A stretch of DNA of 64,000 bases, from assembly GCF_900186535.1 (NCBI RefSeq), contig NZ_FYDE01000005.1, positions 1,216,895-1,280,894 of the forward strand, read 5' to 3'. A model generated the notes under the pieces. That model saw only the letters and a program-made list of their open reading frames with translations. It did no database searches and was not told the origin of the DNA. The translations under genes were made by a program, and so were the position numbers. Below, in pieces: positions 18,116 through 24,413 of this stretch (the first letter of the stretch is position 1; every line of letters starts with the position of its first letter). The stretch comes from Marasmitruncus massiliensis (lineage in GTDB: Bacteria; Bacillota; Clostridia; Oscillospirales; Ruminococcaceae).

Positions 18116-18322
18116 TCAGTCATTATAGTAATTCCGCAGATATCCCATTACTGTGCGCACATCGAGCAGTTCGGCATAGAGCAGATCGATGCGTTTCTGC
18201 ATCGCAAACGCTTTTTCACCGCGCGCCGTCGGCAGTTCCGCCCGCAGCGCCGCAATCCGGTCCTGGAGCCGATCGGCAGCTGCGCGGTATTCGTCAGAAA
18301 GCTGTTTTAAATTCAATTTCAT
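18116..18322 (-). CDS. Short helical protein of unknown function
   Basis: About 68 aa, charged and helical (RAAADRLQDRIAALRAELPTARGEKAFAMQKRIDLLYAEL), probably a coiled coil; I do not recognise the family. The start needs care. Frames beginning at 18367 or 18352 lie upstream of, or at, the predicted transcription start (about 18359). AGGAGGG abuts ATG 18322 with no spacer, while the TTG at 18316 has the ideal six-base spacing. The true start may therefore be that TTG (66 aa). It is the first gene of the leftward unit of the XRE/ImmA switch, with the sigma-like gene 12 bp downstream. Confidence 0.6.
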   Translation of the reverse strand: MKLNLKQLSDEYRAAADRLQDRIAALRAELPTARGEKAFAMQKRIDLLYAELLDVRTVMGYLRNYYND

Positions 18323-18333
18323 CCCTCCTGTAT

Positions 18334-18344
18334 CACAAATTGTG
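18334..18344. promoter_or_regulatory. Operator-like palindrome O1 (CACAAATTGTG)
   Basis: Perfect 11-bp palindrome in the leader of the leftward operon, about 15-25 bases after the predicted start. It shares the CAC...GTG(T) half-sites with O2 and O3 and is a candidate binding site for the divergent XRE repressor. Confidence 0.5.
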
Positions 18345-18346
18345 TA

Positions 18347-18358
18347 GAACATTTGTTC
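18347..18358. promoter_or_regulatory. Candidate LexA (SOS) box
   Basis: GAACATTTGTTC, extended to a 16-bp inverted repeat TAGAAC-ATTT-GTTCTA. It matches the Gram-positive SOS core GAAC-N4-GTTC. It lies exactly at the predicted transcription start of the leftward operon, where LexA binding would block initiation or early elongation. Confidence 0.6.
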
Positions 18359-18365
18359 TAATTTC

Positions 18366-18394
18366 AAAGTAGCACACGATTCGTGTTATGTCAA
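18366..18394 (-). promoter_or_regulatory. Leftward promoter with operator O2 in its spacer
   Basis: On the minus strand TTGACA (18389-18394), 17 bp, TACTTT (18366-18371) with a TGC extended -10. The spacer contains the perfect 13-bp palindrome ACACGATTCGTGT (18374-18386), so a bound repressor would exclude RNA polymerase. Confidence 0.65.
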
Positions 18395-18426
18395 CCGAAA
18401 GAATCGAAAAAAATAAAATTTAATGG

Positions 18427-18455
18427 TTGCATTTCTACACGTTGTGTGATAATAT
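18427..18455 (+). promoter_or_regulatory. Rightward promoter of the XRE/ImmA pair with operator O3 in its spacer
   Basis: TTGCAT (18427-18432), 17 bp, TAATAT (18450-18455). The spacer contains ACAC-GTT-GTGT (18437-18447), the same half-sites as O2, consistent with autorepression of the XRE gene. Confidence 0.6.
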
Positions 18456-18476
18456 CGAACCAGTGAGGTGATCGCA

Positions 18477-18884
18477 ATGATAGGAAACAGGCTGAAAGCG
18501 CTGCGCAAAAAGCGCAATTTGACGCAGCAGGAGCTGGGAACTGCTTTGGGGGTATCTGCCAGCACCATCGGCATGTATGAACAGGGCAGGCGGGAACCGG
18601 ATCACAAAACACTGACCGCCCTCTGCCGTCTGTTTGATGTTTCAAGCGACTATTTCCTGTTGGGCGGCCCCGCGCCCGGCGATCTCCCGCCAAATGCAGA
18701 ACTTCATGAGGTAATTGATGAGTTCCGCAGCCGTCTGATGAATCAGGAAGGGCTGATGTTTCAAGGTGTGCCGCTTTCTGATGAGGATATCGCGCAGGTG
18801 ATCAATGCGATTGAGATTGGTACGATGGTGGCAATGAATAAGCTGCGCCGCAAACCTCCGGACGGCGGGAATGGTGAAAACTGA
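18477..18884 (+). CDS. XRE-family repressor (ImmR-like)
   Basis: 135 aa. The N-terminal HTH (residues 1-60) reads IGNRLKALRKKRNLTQQELGTALGVSASTIGMYEQGRREPD, a classic Cro/C1 fold. The C-terminal 70 residues probably mediate dimerisation and protease recognition. ATG 18477 is chosen because GAGGTG lies six bases upstream; a GTG nine bases earlier falls within that site. The ImmA/IrrE protease gene follows after 12 bp, the arrangement of ImmR/ImmA in ICEBs1, where the protease cleaves the repressor after DNA damage. The candidate operators O1-O3 lie in the divergent promoter region. Confidence 0.88.
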   Translation: MIGNRLKALRKKRNLTQQELGTALGVSASTIGMYEQGRREPDHKTLTALCRLFDVSSDYFLLGGPAPGDLPPNAELHEVIDEFRSRLMNQEGLMFQGVPLSDEDIAQVINAIEIGTMVAMNKLRRKPPDGGNGEN

Positions 18885-18896
18885 CAGGAGGATTTC

Positions 18897-19337
18897 ATGG
18901 AAGCCATTAAAAATACCGCGGTTGGGCTTGCCGCACGTTTTGGCACTTCCGATCCGTTTGAGATCTGCGAAGGGCTTGATGTTTGTGTACTGCGGGCTGC
19001 ACTTCCGCAAACTATCCGGGGATTTTACACCTTTATCATGGGGATTCAGATGATCTATCTGAATGCCGGACTCTCTGACGGGCAGGAACGAAGGGCGGTG
19101 TGTGCCCATGAGCTTGGGCATGCGGTGCTGCATTCCGGTCATAACTTTATGTTTTTGAAGGAGAACACCGGTTTTATAGCCGCCCGGTTTGAGCGGGAAG
19201 CCGATTTATTCGCCGGCTATCTGCTGCTGGACGAGCAGACGGTTTACGACTGCCGCTGCAATGGTTGGACGGCAGGCCAGATTGCACACATGACTGCTTT
19301 GCCCGAGCGGGTAGTGGACTACTGTTTCAAAAATTGA
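18897..19337 (+). CDS. ImmA/IrrE-family metallopeptidase
   Basis: 146 aa cytosolic zinc protease. The active-site motif HELGHAVLH (about residues 74-82) supplies two zinc ligands and the catalytic Glu. The downstream FEREADLFAGYLLL helix provides the third ligand and is diagnostic of the ImmA/IrrE family. Relatives cleave their partner XRE repressor. The adjacent XRE gene is the expected substrate by position. ATG 18897 follows ACAGGAGGATTTC. A strong terminator ends the unit. Confidence 0.92.
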   Translation: MEAIKNTAVGLAARFGTSDPFEICEGLDVCVLRAALPQTIRGFYTFIMGIQMIYLNAGLSDGQERRAVCAHELGHAVLHSGHNFMFLKENTGFIAARFEREADLFAGYLLLDEQTVYDCRCNGWTAGQIAHMTALPERVVDYCFKN

Positions 19338-19340
19338 ACC

Positions 19341-19374
19341 AAACCCCGCGGCAAAATTTGCCGCGGGGTTTTTT
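19341..19374 (+). terminator. Terminator after immA-like
   Basis: AACCCCGCGGCAAA paired with TTTGCCGCGGGGTT, immediately followed by TTTTTT: a strong intrinsic terminator. Confidence 0.88.
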
Positions 19375-19384
19375 GTAAATAACC

Positions 19385-19413
19385 TTGCATTTTATCTGCG
19401 ATAGTGATATATT
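19385..19413 (+). promoter_or_regulatory. Promoter of the DUF3796-like/XRE pair
   Basis: TTGCAT (19385-19390), 17 bp, TATATT (19408-19413). The -10 lies inside the left arm of the 18-bp inverted repeat at 19400-19444. Confidence 0.55.
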
Positions 19414-19444
19414 TATCTCATTAAGTGATAAATATATCACTATC
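19400..19444. repeat. Perfect 18-bp inverted repeat (operator or RNA hairpin)
   Basis: The left arm 19400-19417 (GATAGTGATATATTTATC) is exactly complementary to the right arm 19427-19444, with a nine-base spacer. The right half itself contains GTGATA-N4-TATCAC. It overlaps the -10 and predicted start of the following operon and ends just before the ribosome site. It is most simply a multi-site operator for the small XRE regulator encoded in the same operon. Confidence 0.7.
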
Positions 19445-19463
19445 TAAGGGGTGCAAATTGAAG

Positions 19464-19829
19464 ATGAAACATACAGTGAAAAATCGGAGAATGTGGATGG
19501 GGTTTCTGGGACTTTTTGGATTACAGGGATTCTCCTATTTCTGGACGGGGGAGGCAACCGATCTGTGCGCATTTGCGTGGTTTGCCTATTTTTCCTATTT
19601 CTGGCTGGCAAGGCTTCATGTGGAACTGCCGGACGAACGGTACCGGGAGGATGTCAAGACGGCAAAAGCGTTCGCGTTTCAGATCGCCTCATTTGAACTG
19701 TTTGTGTTGTTCCTGCTGGTGTTGATATTGCCGGAAAGTAGCACGCTCCTGACACTTGCCGTTTCAATTTGTGTTGCTGTGCTGATTCTTTCCTATGCGG
19801 CTAAACTATATCAGCTGGAGGAAAAATAA
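19464..19829 (+). CDS. Small membrane protein, DUF3796-like
   Basis: 121 aa with hydrophobic segments at about residues 9-45 and 70-115. The opening motif [16 protein letters not shown] and the aromatic-rich [27 protein letters not shown] section look like the DUF3796 family, which is often encoded beside a small XRE regulator; that assignment is from memory. Its function is unknown. AAGGGG lies six bases before a TTG (19458) and ten before ATG 19464, so the true start could be two codons earlier. The XRE gene follows after five bases. Confidence 0.65.
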   Translation: MKHTVKNRRMWMGFLGLFGLQGFSYFWTGEATDLCAFAWFAYFSYFWLARLHVELPDERYREDVKTAKAFAFQIASFELFVLFLLVLILPESSTLLTLAVSICVAVLILSYAAKLYQLEEK

Positions 19830-19834
19830 AAGCC

Positions 19835-20044
19835 ATGGAGGAATTTATCTGCAATTTAAAAAAATACCGGCAGCTGGCGGAAATGACACAGGAGGAATTG
19901 GCGTCCAGAGTTCATGTCCGCAGGGAAACCATTATCCGGCTGGAAGCCGGAAAATATAACCCATCCTTAAAACTGGCAATCGATATTTCCCGCGCGGTAG
20001 GGACGCCGATTGAGGAGCTGTTCATTTTTCCAAATTGCGACTGA
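19835..20044 (+). CDS. Small XRE-type HTH regulator
   Basis: 69 aa, essentially a bare helix-turn-helix: [59 protein letters not shown]. This matches the YgzD/Cro-like group of minimal regulators often paired with small membrane proteins. It follows the DUF3796-like gene by five bases. Its probable operator is the 18-bp inverted repeat upstream of the pair. The signal it responds to is unknown; the membrane partner may modulate it, but this is inference. Confidence 0.85.
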   Translation: MEEFICNLKKYRQLAEMTQEELASRVHVRRETIIRLEAGKYNPSLKLAIDISRAVGTPIEELFIFPNCD

Positions 20045-20047
20045 CAA

Positions 20048-20084
20048 GAACAAGCGCCTGTCTGGCTCAGACAGGCGCTTGTTC
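20048..20084. terminator. Strong hairpin between convergent genes
   Basis: Perfect 16-bp stem GAACAAGCGCCTGTCT and AGACAGGCGCTTGTTC with a five-base loop. T-runs are weak on both sides, but its position between two convergent genes and its stability support terminator function. Confidence 0.65.
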
Positions 20085-20117
20085 TGTATCAATTAGGAGA
20101 AAAATGAAAAAACAGAT

Positions 20118-21206
20118 TCAGATCATGCATCTCAGCGCTTCGGTCAGCTTCTGGACATTTTCCGGTGTCTGAGGGTCAATAAAGGGACTCTCCAGAATGC
20201 CGTTTTTCAGCTTCAGCAGGTTTTCCTCGCTGGGTTCCACATGGATGTCGTGCAGGGAAGCGGGCATGCCCATTTCCTGCATCAGTGCCTTGAATTCCGG
20301 CACCTTTTCGGGGGTCTGGTTGTAATAGAGCTGCGCAAGCAGCCCGACAGCCACAATTTCGCCATGCAGATAGTCTTTTGCTTCCTGCGTAAAATAAGTA
20401 CGGATACGTTCATAGATTTCATGACCGATCGCAGACTGGCCAAAGCCCTTCGAAATTCCGCTGATCATGCCGGTCACCGCAACATTGATAAAGGTGACAT
20501 CCTGGACGGCTTTTGTCATCCGGTGGGCTTCCACATCCTGATAGGCAGTTCTGGCAAGCCGCAGCAGTTCCCGGTAGGTGTACTCCGCAAGCGTGTAAGA
20601 AGTAAACAGATCGACCGGGAAGTCCTCCAGCGTAATCACCGGATGCCCGTTCTTAATTTCAATTAGTTTTGCCATGGCGTCTAAAATACCGGCGCTGACA
20701 TACCGGGGCGGTTCATGGACGATAATGTCCATATCTACCAGAACGGCAGATACCTCAAATTCAAAACGCAGGCTGCCCAAAGAAGCTCCCGCTTCCGTGT
20801 ACATCACGCTCAGCGGGGTGAATGCCGCACAGGTGGCAATTGAGGTGGGGATGTTTACGACGGGGCATCCGGCAAAATAAGCGATTGCTTTGGACAGATC
20901 CATGATTTTTCCGCCGCCAACACCGACGATTACGTCAAAACCTTCCGCCTTGACGGTTTCGGCCGCGGCCTTCGCTTTTTCATAAGTGTTTAAGCCCTGA
21001 TATTCCTCAAACGTGTAGGTGAGGCCTGCCTCGATCAAGCCCTTTTCAAGCCGGTCTTTTGCCACGGCCAAAGCGCGCGGCCCGCCGATCAGATAGGCTT
21101 TTTTCCCGACGCGCAGGATTTCTTTGCCTGCTTTTTCCAGAATGCTTTCCCCCTGAATATAACGCCCCGCCCCGAATTTGTAGGCTTCGTCTAATACCAC
21201 TGCCAT
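20118..21206 (-). CDS. Iron-containing alcohol dehydrogenase family, HcxA (YbdH)-like
   Basis: 362 aa NAD(P)-dependent oxidoreductase of the glycerol-dehydrogenase-like family. VIVGVGGGKIMDLSKA is the nucleotide-binding glycine-rich loop. TSIATCAAFTPLSVMY and YLHGEIVAVGLLAQ match E. coli HcxA, a hydroxycarboxylate dehydrogenase, better than classical GldA in my reading. The substrate is probably a 2-oxo acid or related sugar-acid carbonyl. The start is ATG 21206 (MAVVLDEAYKFG), behind AAAGGTG. The open frame continues 63 codons upstream to 21395, but that part covers the promoter. The leader shares a 23-nt element with the dctP leader, linking it to the TRAP locus. Confidence 0.85.
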   Translation of the reverse strand: MAVVLDEAYKFGAGRYIQGESILEKAGKEILRVGKKAYLIGGPRALAVAKDRLEKGLIEAGLTYTFEEYQGLNTYEKAKAAAETVKAEGFDVIVGVGGGKIMDLSKAIAYFAGCPVVNIPTSIATCAAFTPLSVMYTEAGASLGSLRFEFEVSAVLVDMDIIVHEPPRYVSAGILDAMAKLIEIKNGHPVITLEDFPVDLFTSYTLAEYTYRELLRLARTAYQDVEAHRMTKAVQDVTFINVAVTGMISGISKGFGQSAIGHEIYERIRTYFTQEAKDYLHGEIVAVGLLAQLYYNQTPEKVPEFKALMQEMGMPASLHDIHVEPSEENLLKLKNGILESPFIDPQTPENVQKLTEALRCMI

Positions 21207-21333
21207 ATTGTTATCACCTTTCAAAACCACTTGTGTGGCTGGATTATCTTTCACCGCCGGACCTTTTCTTCGGGCCGCTCTGATGGTCAGCCAGATTGCA
21301 GAATGCAATCCTTGATGCATAATCAGCTCAAGT

Positions 21334-21356
21334 TGAACGACGTCCGACGACGTATC
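21334..21356 (-). promoter_or_regulatory. 23-nt leader element shared with dctP (copy 1)
   Basis: On the minus strand it begins TACG and ends GACGTCGTTCAAC. The dctP leader carries a 23-nt match of the same length ending GACGTCGTGCAAC. Both copies begin within about ten bases of their predicted transcription starts, so this is a candidate co-regulatory operator, possibly for one of the two FadR-type regulators. Confidence 0.5.
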
Positions 21357-21366
21357 TTTCTGGCTA

Positions 21367-21395
21367 ATCGTACCCAGAAAAGGAAGCTCTGTCAA
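21367..21395 (-). promoter_or_regulatory. Promoter of the HcxA-like gene
   Basis: TTGACA (21390-21395), a 17-bp spacer and TACGAT (21367-21372) on the minus strand. The predicted start near 21360 lies just before the shared 23-nt element. Confidence 0.6.
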
Positions 21396-21472
21396 GTGAT
21401 AAATTTGAAAACTGTGAATATTACTGCTTTTTAAAACAGTTTCTTGTATAAATCACACAATATGCATTCAAT

Positions 21473-21502
21473 AAAAACACCGCCGAAATCGGCGGTGTTT
21501 TT
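21473..21502 (-). terminator. Terminator after the first GntR gene
   Basis: AAAAACACCGCCG and CGGCGGTGTTTTT with a four-base loop, located directly after the stop of the minus-strand GntR gene. Confidence 0.85.
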
Positions 21503-21505
21503 ATG

Positions 21506-22216
21506 TTACTGCGCGGATTGCATCTTTTTCTGGATAGATTCCATGCACTGCCGATTCAGCATCGTATGGCACAGCATGGCACTGCGCGCCGCGTCGGGGT
21601 CATGCCGCTCAATGGCATCCACCACTTCGCGATGGTGCTTCAGTGTATCCGGCCAGTATATACGGTTGCTGAGGTCCATAAACAACGCGATACCTTTGTT
21701 TATGATTGGAATTAAATTGGGCACAACAATATTTTTTGTACTGCGGGCAATACAGGTATGCAGTTCAACATCGTATTCCTGATAATCTTCCCCCAGAGGG
21801 GCCAGCCGCTCAATTTCTGCGCAAAGCCTGCGCATTTCCGCCACATCATCAAGGGTGGCGCGCGCCGCGGCCATTGCCGCAATCTGCGGCTCGATCATGA
21901 CACGAATGTCCTGCATATCGGTGGCCAGTTTATGCTTATCACGGATAAAGGTCAGCCCCAGCGGATCATCACTGACGCCAACGCGCTCTGTGACAAAGGT
22001 TCCTTTTCCACGGCGGATCTCCAGCACATTGCGGGAAACAAGCAGTTTGACCGCTTCGCGCACAGTACCCCGTCCGACGTTCAACCTCTGCGCCAAATCA
22101 AATTCGTTCGGCAGTTTGTCACCCGGTTTCAGCTGACTTTCCTGCACCATTTGAATAATTTGGCTGGAAACTCGCTCGGTCAGCGGTTTTCCGTTATCGA
22201 AAATCACTTCAAACAT
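21506..22216 (-). CDS. FadR-type GntR regulator (FCD domain), copy 1
   Basis: 236 aa. The winged helix (about residues 8-76) includes GDKLPNEFDLAQRLNVGRGTVREAVKLL and the wing IRRGKGTFV. The C-terminal all-helical FCD domain (about 95-225) has the metal/ligand residues expected in VELHTCIAR, HHREVVDAI and LCHTML. It is divergent from the TRAP operon, which it probably represses in the absence of a sugar-acid ligand. A close paralogue lies at 27452-28192 on the other side of the operon. Its own upstream region carries AACAATCTTGTT, also present as a near copy by the dctP promoter. Confidence 0.9.
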   Translation of the reverse strand: MFEVIFDNGKPLTERVSSQIIQMVQESQLKPGDKLPNEFDLAQRLNVGRGTVREAVKLLVSRNVLEIRRGKGTFVTERVGVSDDPLGLTFIRDKHKLATDMQDIRVMIEPQIAAMAAARATLDDVAEMRRLCAEIERLAPLGEDYQEYDVELHTCIARSTKNIVVPNLIPIINKGIALFMDLSNRIYWPDTLKHHREVVDAIERHDPDAARSAMLCHTMLNRQCMESIQKKMQSAQ

Positions 22217-22233
22217 TTTAAAAACCCCTAGCC

Positions 22234-22245
22234 AACAATCTTGTT
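22234..22245. promoter_or_regulatory. Candidate GntR operator by GntR copy 1
   Basis: AACAATCTTGTT (AACAA-TC-TTGTT) about 20 bp upstream of the GntR start. A near copy, AACAATCTTGCT, lies at 22573-22584, ten bases before the dctP -35. Confidence 0.45.
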
Positions 22246-22572
22246 ATCCAAAAACACAGCGTAATTTGTAAATACATCATACATCATCCGTCAGCGAAAA
22301 ACAACCTATCTTGAGTTTTATCCAAAGAATAATTGTGCCCGCAATAGAAATTTGTGTGGAATTTCGGGGCAGCAATGATAGATGCCGAAGTTGTTCTTTC
22401 ATATGGACGAAAACAGTTTTAAACATGTGTGATTCCATGAAATTGGTAGGATGTCTCAGGGGAGAATCCAAAATTAATGGGATCTATGGAACAGATCATC
22501 GAATTTGGCGCAGATCAGATTTGCAGGCGATAGCGATTTATACAAAAAAAGAAAAATTAATGTAGCGAATCA

Positions 22573-22584
22573 AACAATCTTGCT
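22573..22584. promoter_or_regulatory. Candidate GntR operator upstream of dctP
   Basis: AACAATCTTGCT, 11 of 12 bases identical to the site in front of the divergent GntR gene, adjacent to the dctP -35 at 22594. Confidence 0.45.
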
Positions 22585-22593
22585 TGAAAATGA

Positions 22594-22622
22594 TTGACAG
22601 AAAGAAAACGAACTGCTAGTAT
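22594..22622 (+). promoter_or_regulatory. Promoter of the TRAP operon
   Basis: TTGACA (22594-22599), 17 bp, TAGTAT (22617-22622) with a TGC extended -10. The predicted start is near 22629, giving a 146-nt leader. Confidence 0.7.
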
Positions 22623-22634
22623 TGGGCGGTGAGG

Positions 22635-22657
22635 TTACGACATATGACGTCGTGCAA
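22635..22657 (+). promoter_or_regulatory. 23-nt leader element shared with the HcxA-like gene (copy 2)
   Basis: It begins TACG and ends GACGTCGTGCAAC, with ACGAC-N7-GTCGT as an internal inverted repeat. It sits a few bases after the predicted dctP transcription start, the same position as copy 1 has in front of the HcxA-like gene. Confidence 0.5.
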
Positions 22658-22774
22658 CAAAAGTGCATTTTGCAGCAAGGAACCGAGTGATGCAGGACTT
22701 CATGCATGTACGTAACGCCATTTCCCAGAGCAGGCGTGGCCGCTCTGATGTCAAGTATGAAGGAGAGTTTTAAC

Positions 22775-23845
22775 ATGAAAAGAACAATGGCTACCATTAT
22801 GGCTGCTGCTATGGTAATGTCGGCGTTTGCCGGCTGCGGCAGCAAACAGGCAGAAACCCCTGTTTCTTCCGCTGATGCATCTGCACCAGCCGCTTCTGCC
22901 GGCTCCGAGGCAACCGATTCCTCTGCGGCTTCGGGCGACGTCATCAAGCTGAAGCTCGGCATGGTCGACCCTGAAAACTCGAACTACTATAAAGGCGCTC
23001 AGGCGATCGCGGAGGAAGTCAAAAAAGCGACCGACGGCAAAATTGAAATCACTGTTTACGCGGGCGGCCAGCTGGGCAATGAGCGCGACATGTATGAAGG
23101 CGCGCAGATGGGAACCATCGACATCTGCACGACCGCTTCTGCTGTGCTTACTTCCTTTGTCCCTGAAATGGCGGTTCTGGACCAGCCGTTCCTGTTTGCC
23201 AATGCCGATGAGGCCCACAAGGTGATCGACGGCAAGCTTGGCCAGCTGATCGCGGAAAAGACCGCGGCACAGGGCGTACATATGGTAGGCTGGATGGAGT
23301 CCGGTTTCCGTAATGTCTTTTCCGTAAATCCGATTGAAAAGATCGAAGACTTCAAGGGCGTCAAGATCCGCACGATGGAAAATGACATCCACATGGCAGC
23401 CTTCAACGCACTGGGCGCGATTGCCACTCCGATGGCTGCCGGCGACCAGTTCACCGCCCTGCAGCAGCACACCATTGACGCTGCTGAAAATGCTACCGCG
23501 AATGTTCTGGCAAATAATTTCTACGAAATCACCAAAAACATCACCCGTTCCCAGCACCTCTTTGTTTTCATCGGTGTGGGCGTTTCCGATAAGGCATGGA
23601 ACCAGATTCCGGATGACCTGAAGGACAAATTCACCGAAGGTGTGAAAGCAGGCTGCGACAAACAGCGCCAGTATCTGGTGGAAGCAAACGAAGCCGCTGA
23701 AAAAGAGCTGACCGAAAAAGGCGTTACCTTCCATGACATCGACACCGCTACCCTGCAGGCAGCTGTTCAGCCCGCTATGGAGCAGTTCAAGGACAGAATG
23801 CCTCAGGAATGGCTGGATGCCATTGCTGCCGACAAAGCTGCATAA
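22775..23845 (+). CDS. dctP: TRAP transporter substrate-binding lipoprotein DctP
   Basis: 356 aa extracytoplasmic solute receptor. The signal peptide MKRTMATIMAAAMVMSAF ends in a lipobox with AGC, so the mature protein is lipid-anchored. A Ser/Ala-rich spacer follows. The DctP fold starts near LKLGMVDPENSNYYKGA and contains the typical carboxylate-binding arginine segments ESGFRNVF and GVKIRTMEN. The ligand is an organic acid; the KduI/KduD-like neighbours suggest a uronate or keto-sugar acid. ATG 22775 follows AAGGAGAG, and the longer frame to 22706 adds a non-signal extension. A very stable hairpin separates it from dctQ. Confidence 0.93.
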   Translation: MKRTMATIMAAAMVMSAFAGCGSKQAETPVSSADASAPAASAGSEATDSSAASGDVIKLKLGMVDPENSNYYKGAQAIAEEVKKATDGKIEITVYAGGQLGNERDMYEGAQMGTIDICTTASAVLTSFVPEMAVLDQPFLFANADEAHKVIDGKLGQLIAEKTAAQGVHMVGWMESGFRNVFSVNPIEKIEDFKGVKIRTMENDIHMAAFNALGAIATPMAAGDQFTALQQHTIDAAENATANVLANNFYEITKNITRSQHLFVFIGVGVSDKAWNQIPDDLKDKFTEGVKAGCDKQRQYLVEANEAAEKELTEKGVTFHDIDTATLQAAVQPAMEQFKDRMPQEWLDAIAADKAA

Positions 23846-23862
23846 TTTAAGCTGATTCAGGT

Positions 23863-23898
23863 TTTCGATTGGGGATGCGCAGGCATCCCCAATCGAAA
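23863..23898 (+). promoter_or_regulatory. Intercistronic 16-bp hairpin between dctP and dctQ
   Basis: Perfect stem TTTCGATTGGGGATGC and its complement with a GCAG tetraloop, starting 17 bases after the dctP stop and ending shortly before the dctQ ribosome site. Such hairpins protect upstream mRNA from 3' decay or partly terminate, which would give the high receptor-to-permease ratio needed here. Confidence 0.75.
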
Positions 23899-23918
23899 TG
23901 TTTTAAGGAGGAGACTAC

Positions 23919-24413
23919 ATGAAGAAAGTCCTTGGCTGGCTGCAGAAGATAGAGAATTTCATCCTTGTGGCAACCTTTGTAGTGATGGTAATCGCTTCGT
24001 TTGCACAGGTTGTCAACCGCAATTTGGTTCACGCGGGAATCTCCTGGTTTGAGGAACTTGCCCGTTATTGCATGGTTTATATGGCGCTGCTGGCCGCTGA
24101 GGCCGGTCTTCGTGACGGTACACAGATTTCCATTACCGCGGTAACCGATCATCTACACGGCATTACGGCAAAAATCGTGCGCGTAATTGCGCAGCTGGTT
24201 GTAATTGGTTTTTCCGCGATCTGTTTCTTCAATTCCTTTACGATTCTTCAGACACAGATCACCTCCGGGCAGATGTCCCCGGGGCTGAAGCTGCCGATGG
24301 TGGTGCCTTATTTTGCGCTGCCGCTGAGCTTTGGAATCATTACGGTGATTCAGTCTGCCGCTTTAATTATGCTGCTCTTGAATAAACAGACCGGAAAGGA
24401 GGAAAACGCATGA
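23919..24413 (+). CDS. dctQ: TRAP transporter small permease DctQ
   Basis: 164 aa membrane protein with four predicted spans (about residues 13-35, 48-66, 87-110 and 128-150), the DctQ layout. VNRNLVHAGISWFEELARYCMVYMALLAAE contains the conserved W-x-E-E motif of the family. It is preceded by AAGGAGGAG. Its stop overlaps the dctM start by four bases (ATGA), so the two membrane subunits are coupled. Confidence 0.93.
   Translation: MKKVLGWLQKIENFILVATFVVMVIASFAQVVNRNLVHAGISWFEELARYCMVYMALLAAEAGLRDGTQISITAVTDHLHGITAKIVRVIAQLVVIGFSAICFFNSFTILQTQITSGQMSPGLKLPMVVPYFALPLSFGIITVIQSAALIMLLLNKQTGKEENA

Larger units (their letters stand above)
21207..21472 (-). other. Leader and promoter region of the HcxA-like gene
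   Basis: No gene is supported here. On the minus strand it contains TTGACA (21390-21395), 17 bp and TACGAT (21367-21372), so a leader of about 150 nt. The leader holds the 23-nt shared element (21334-21356) and a GATTGCA-GAA-TGCAATC hairpin (21294-21310). Confidence 0.6.
22217..22774. other. Intergenic region between GntR copy 1 and dctP
   Basis: 558 bp without a supportable gene. The left part (about 22250-22560) is AT-rich and shows only short frames without ribosome sites. The right part contains the dctP promoter, a GntR-type half-site and the shared 23-nt leader element. The long silent left portion could be remnant DNA or hold distant operators. Confidence 0.6.

Noticed and set aside
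17798-20044. Intact prophage or integrative element
   Set aside because: No integrase, excisionase, structural or transfer genes, no tRNA and no flanking direct repeats were seen. Only regulatory modules are present.
21207-21395. 63-codon N-terminal extension of the HcxA-like dehydrogenase
   Set aside because: The extension would start inside the -35 region of the predicted promoter, while ATG 21206 has a good ribosome site and gives the normal family length.
22311-22565. Possible 84-aa gene in the gap before dctP
   Set aside because: No ribosome site, unusual composition and no recognisable motif.
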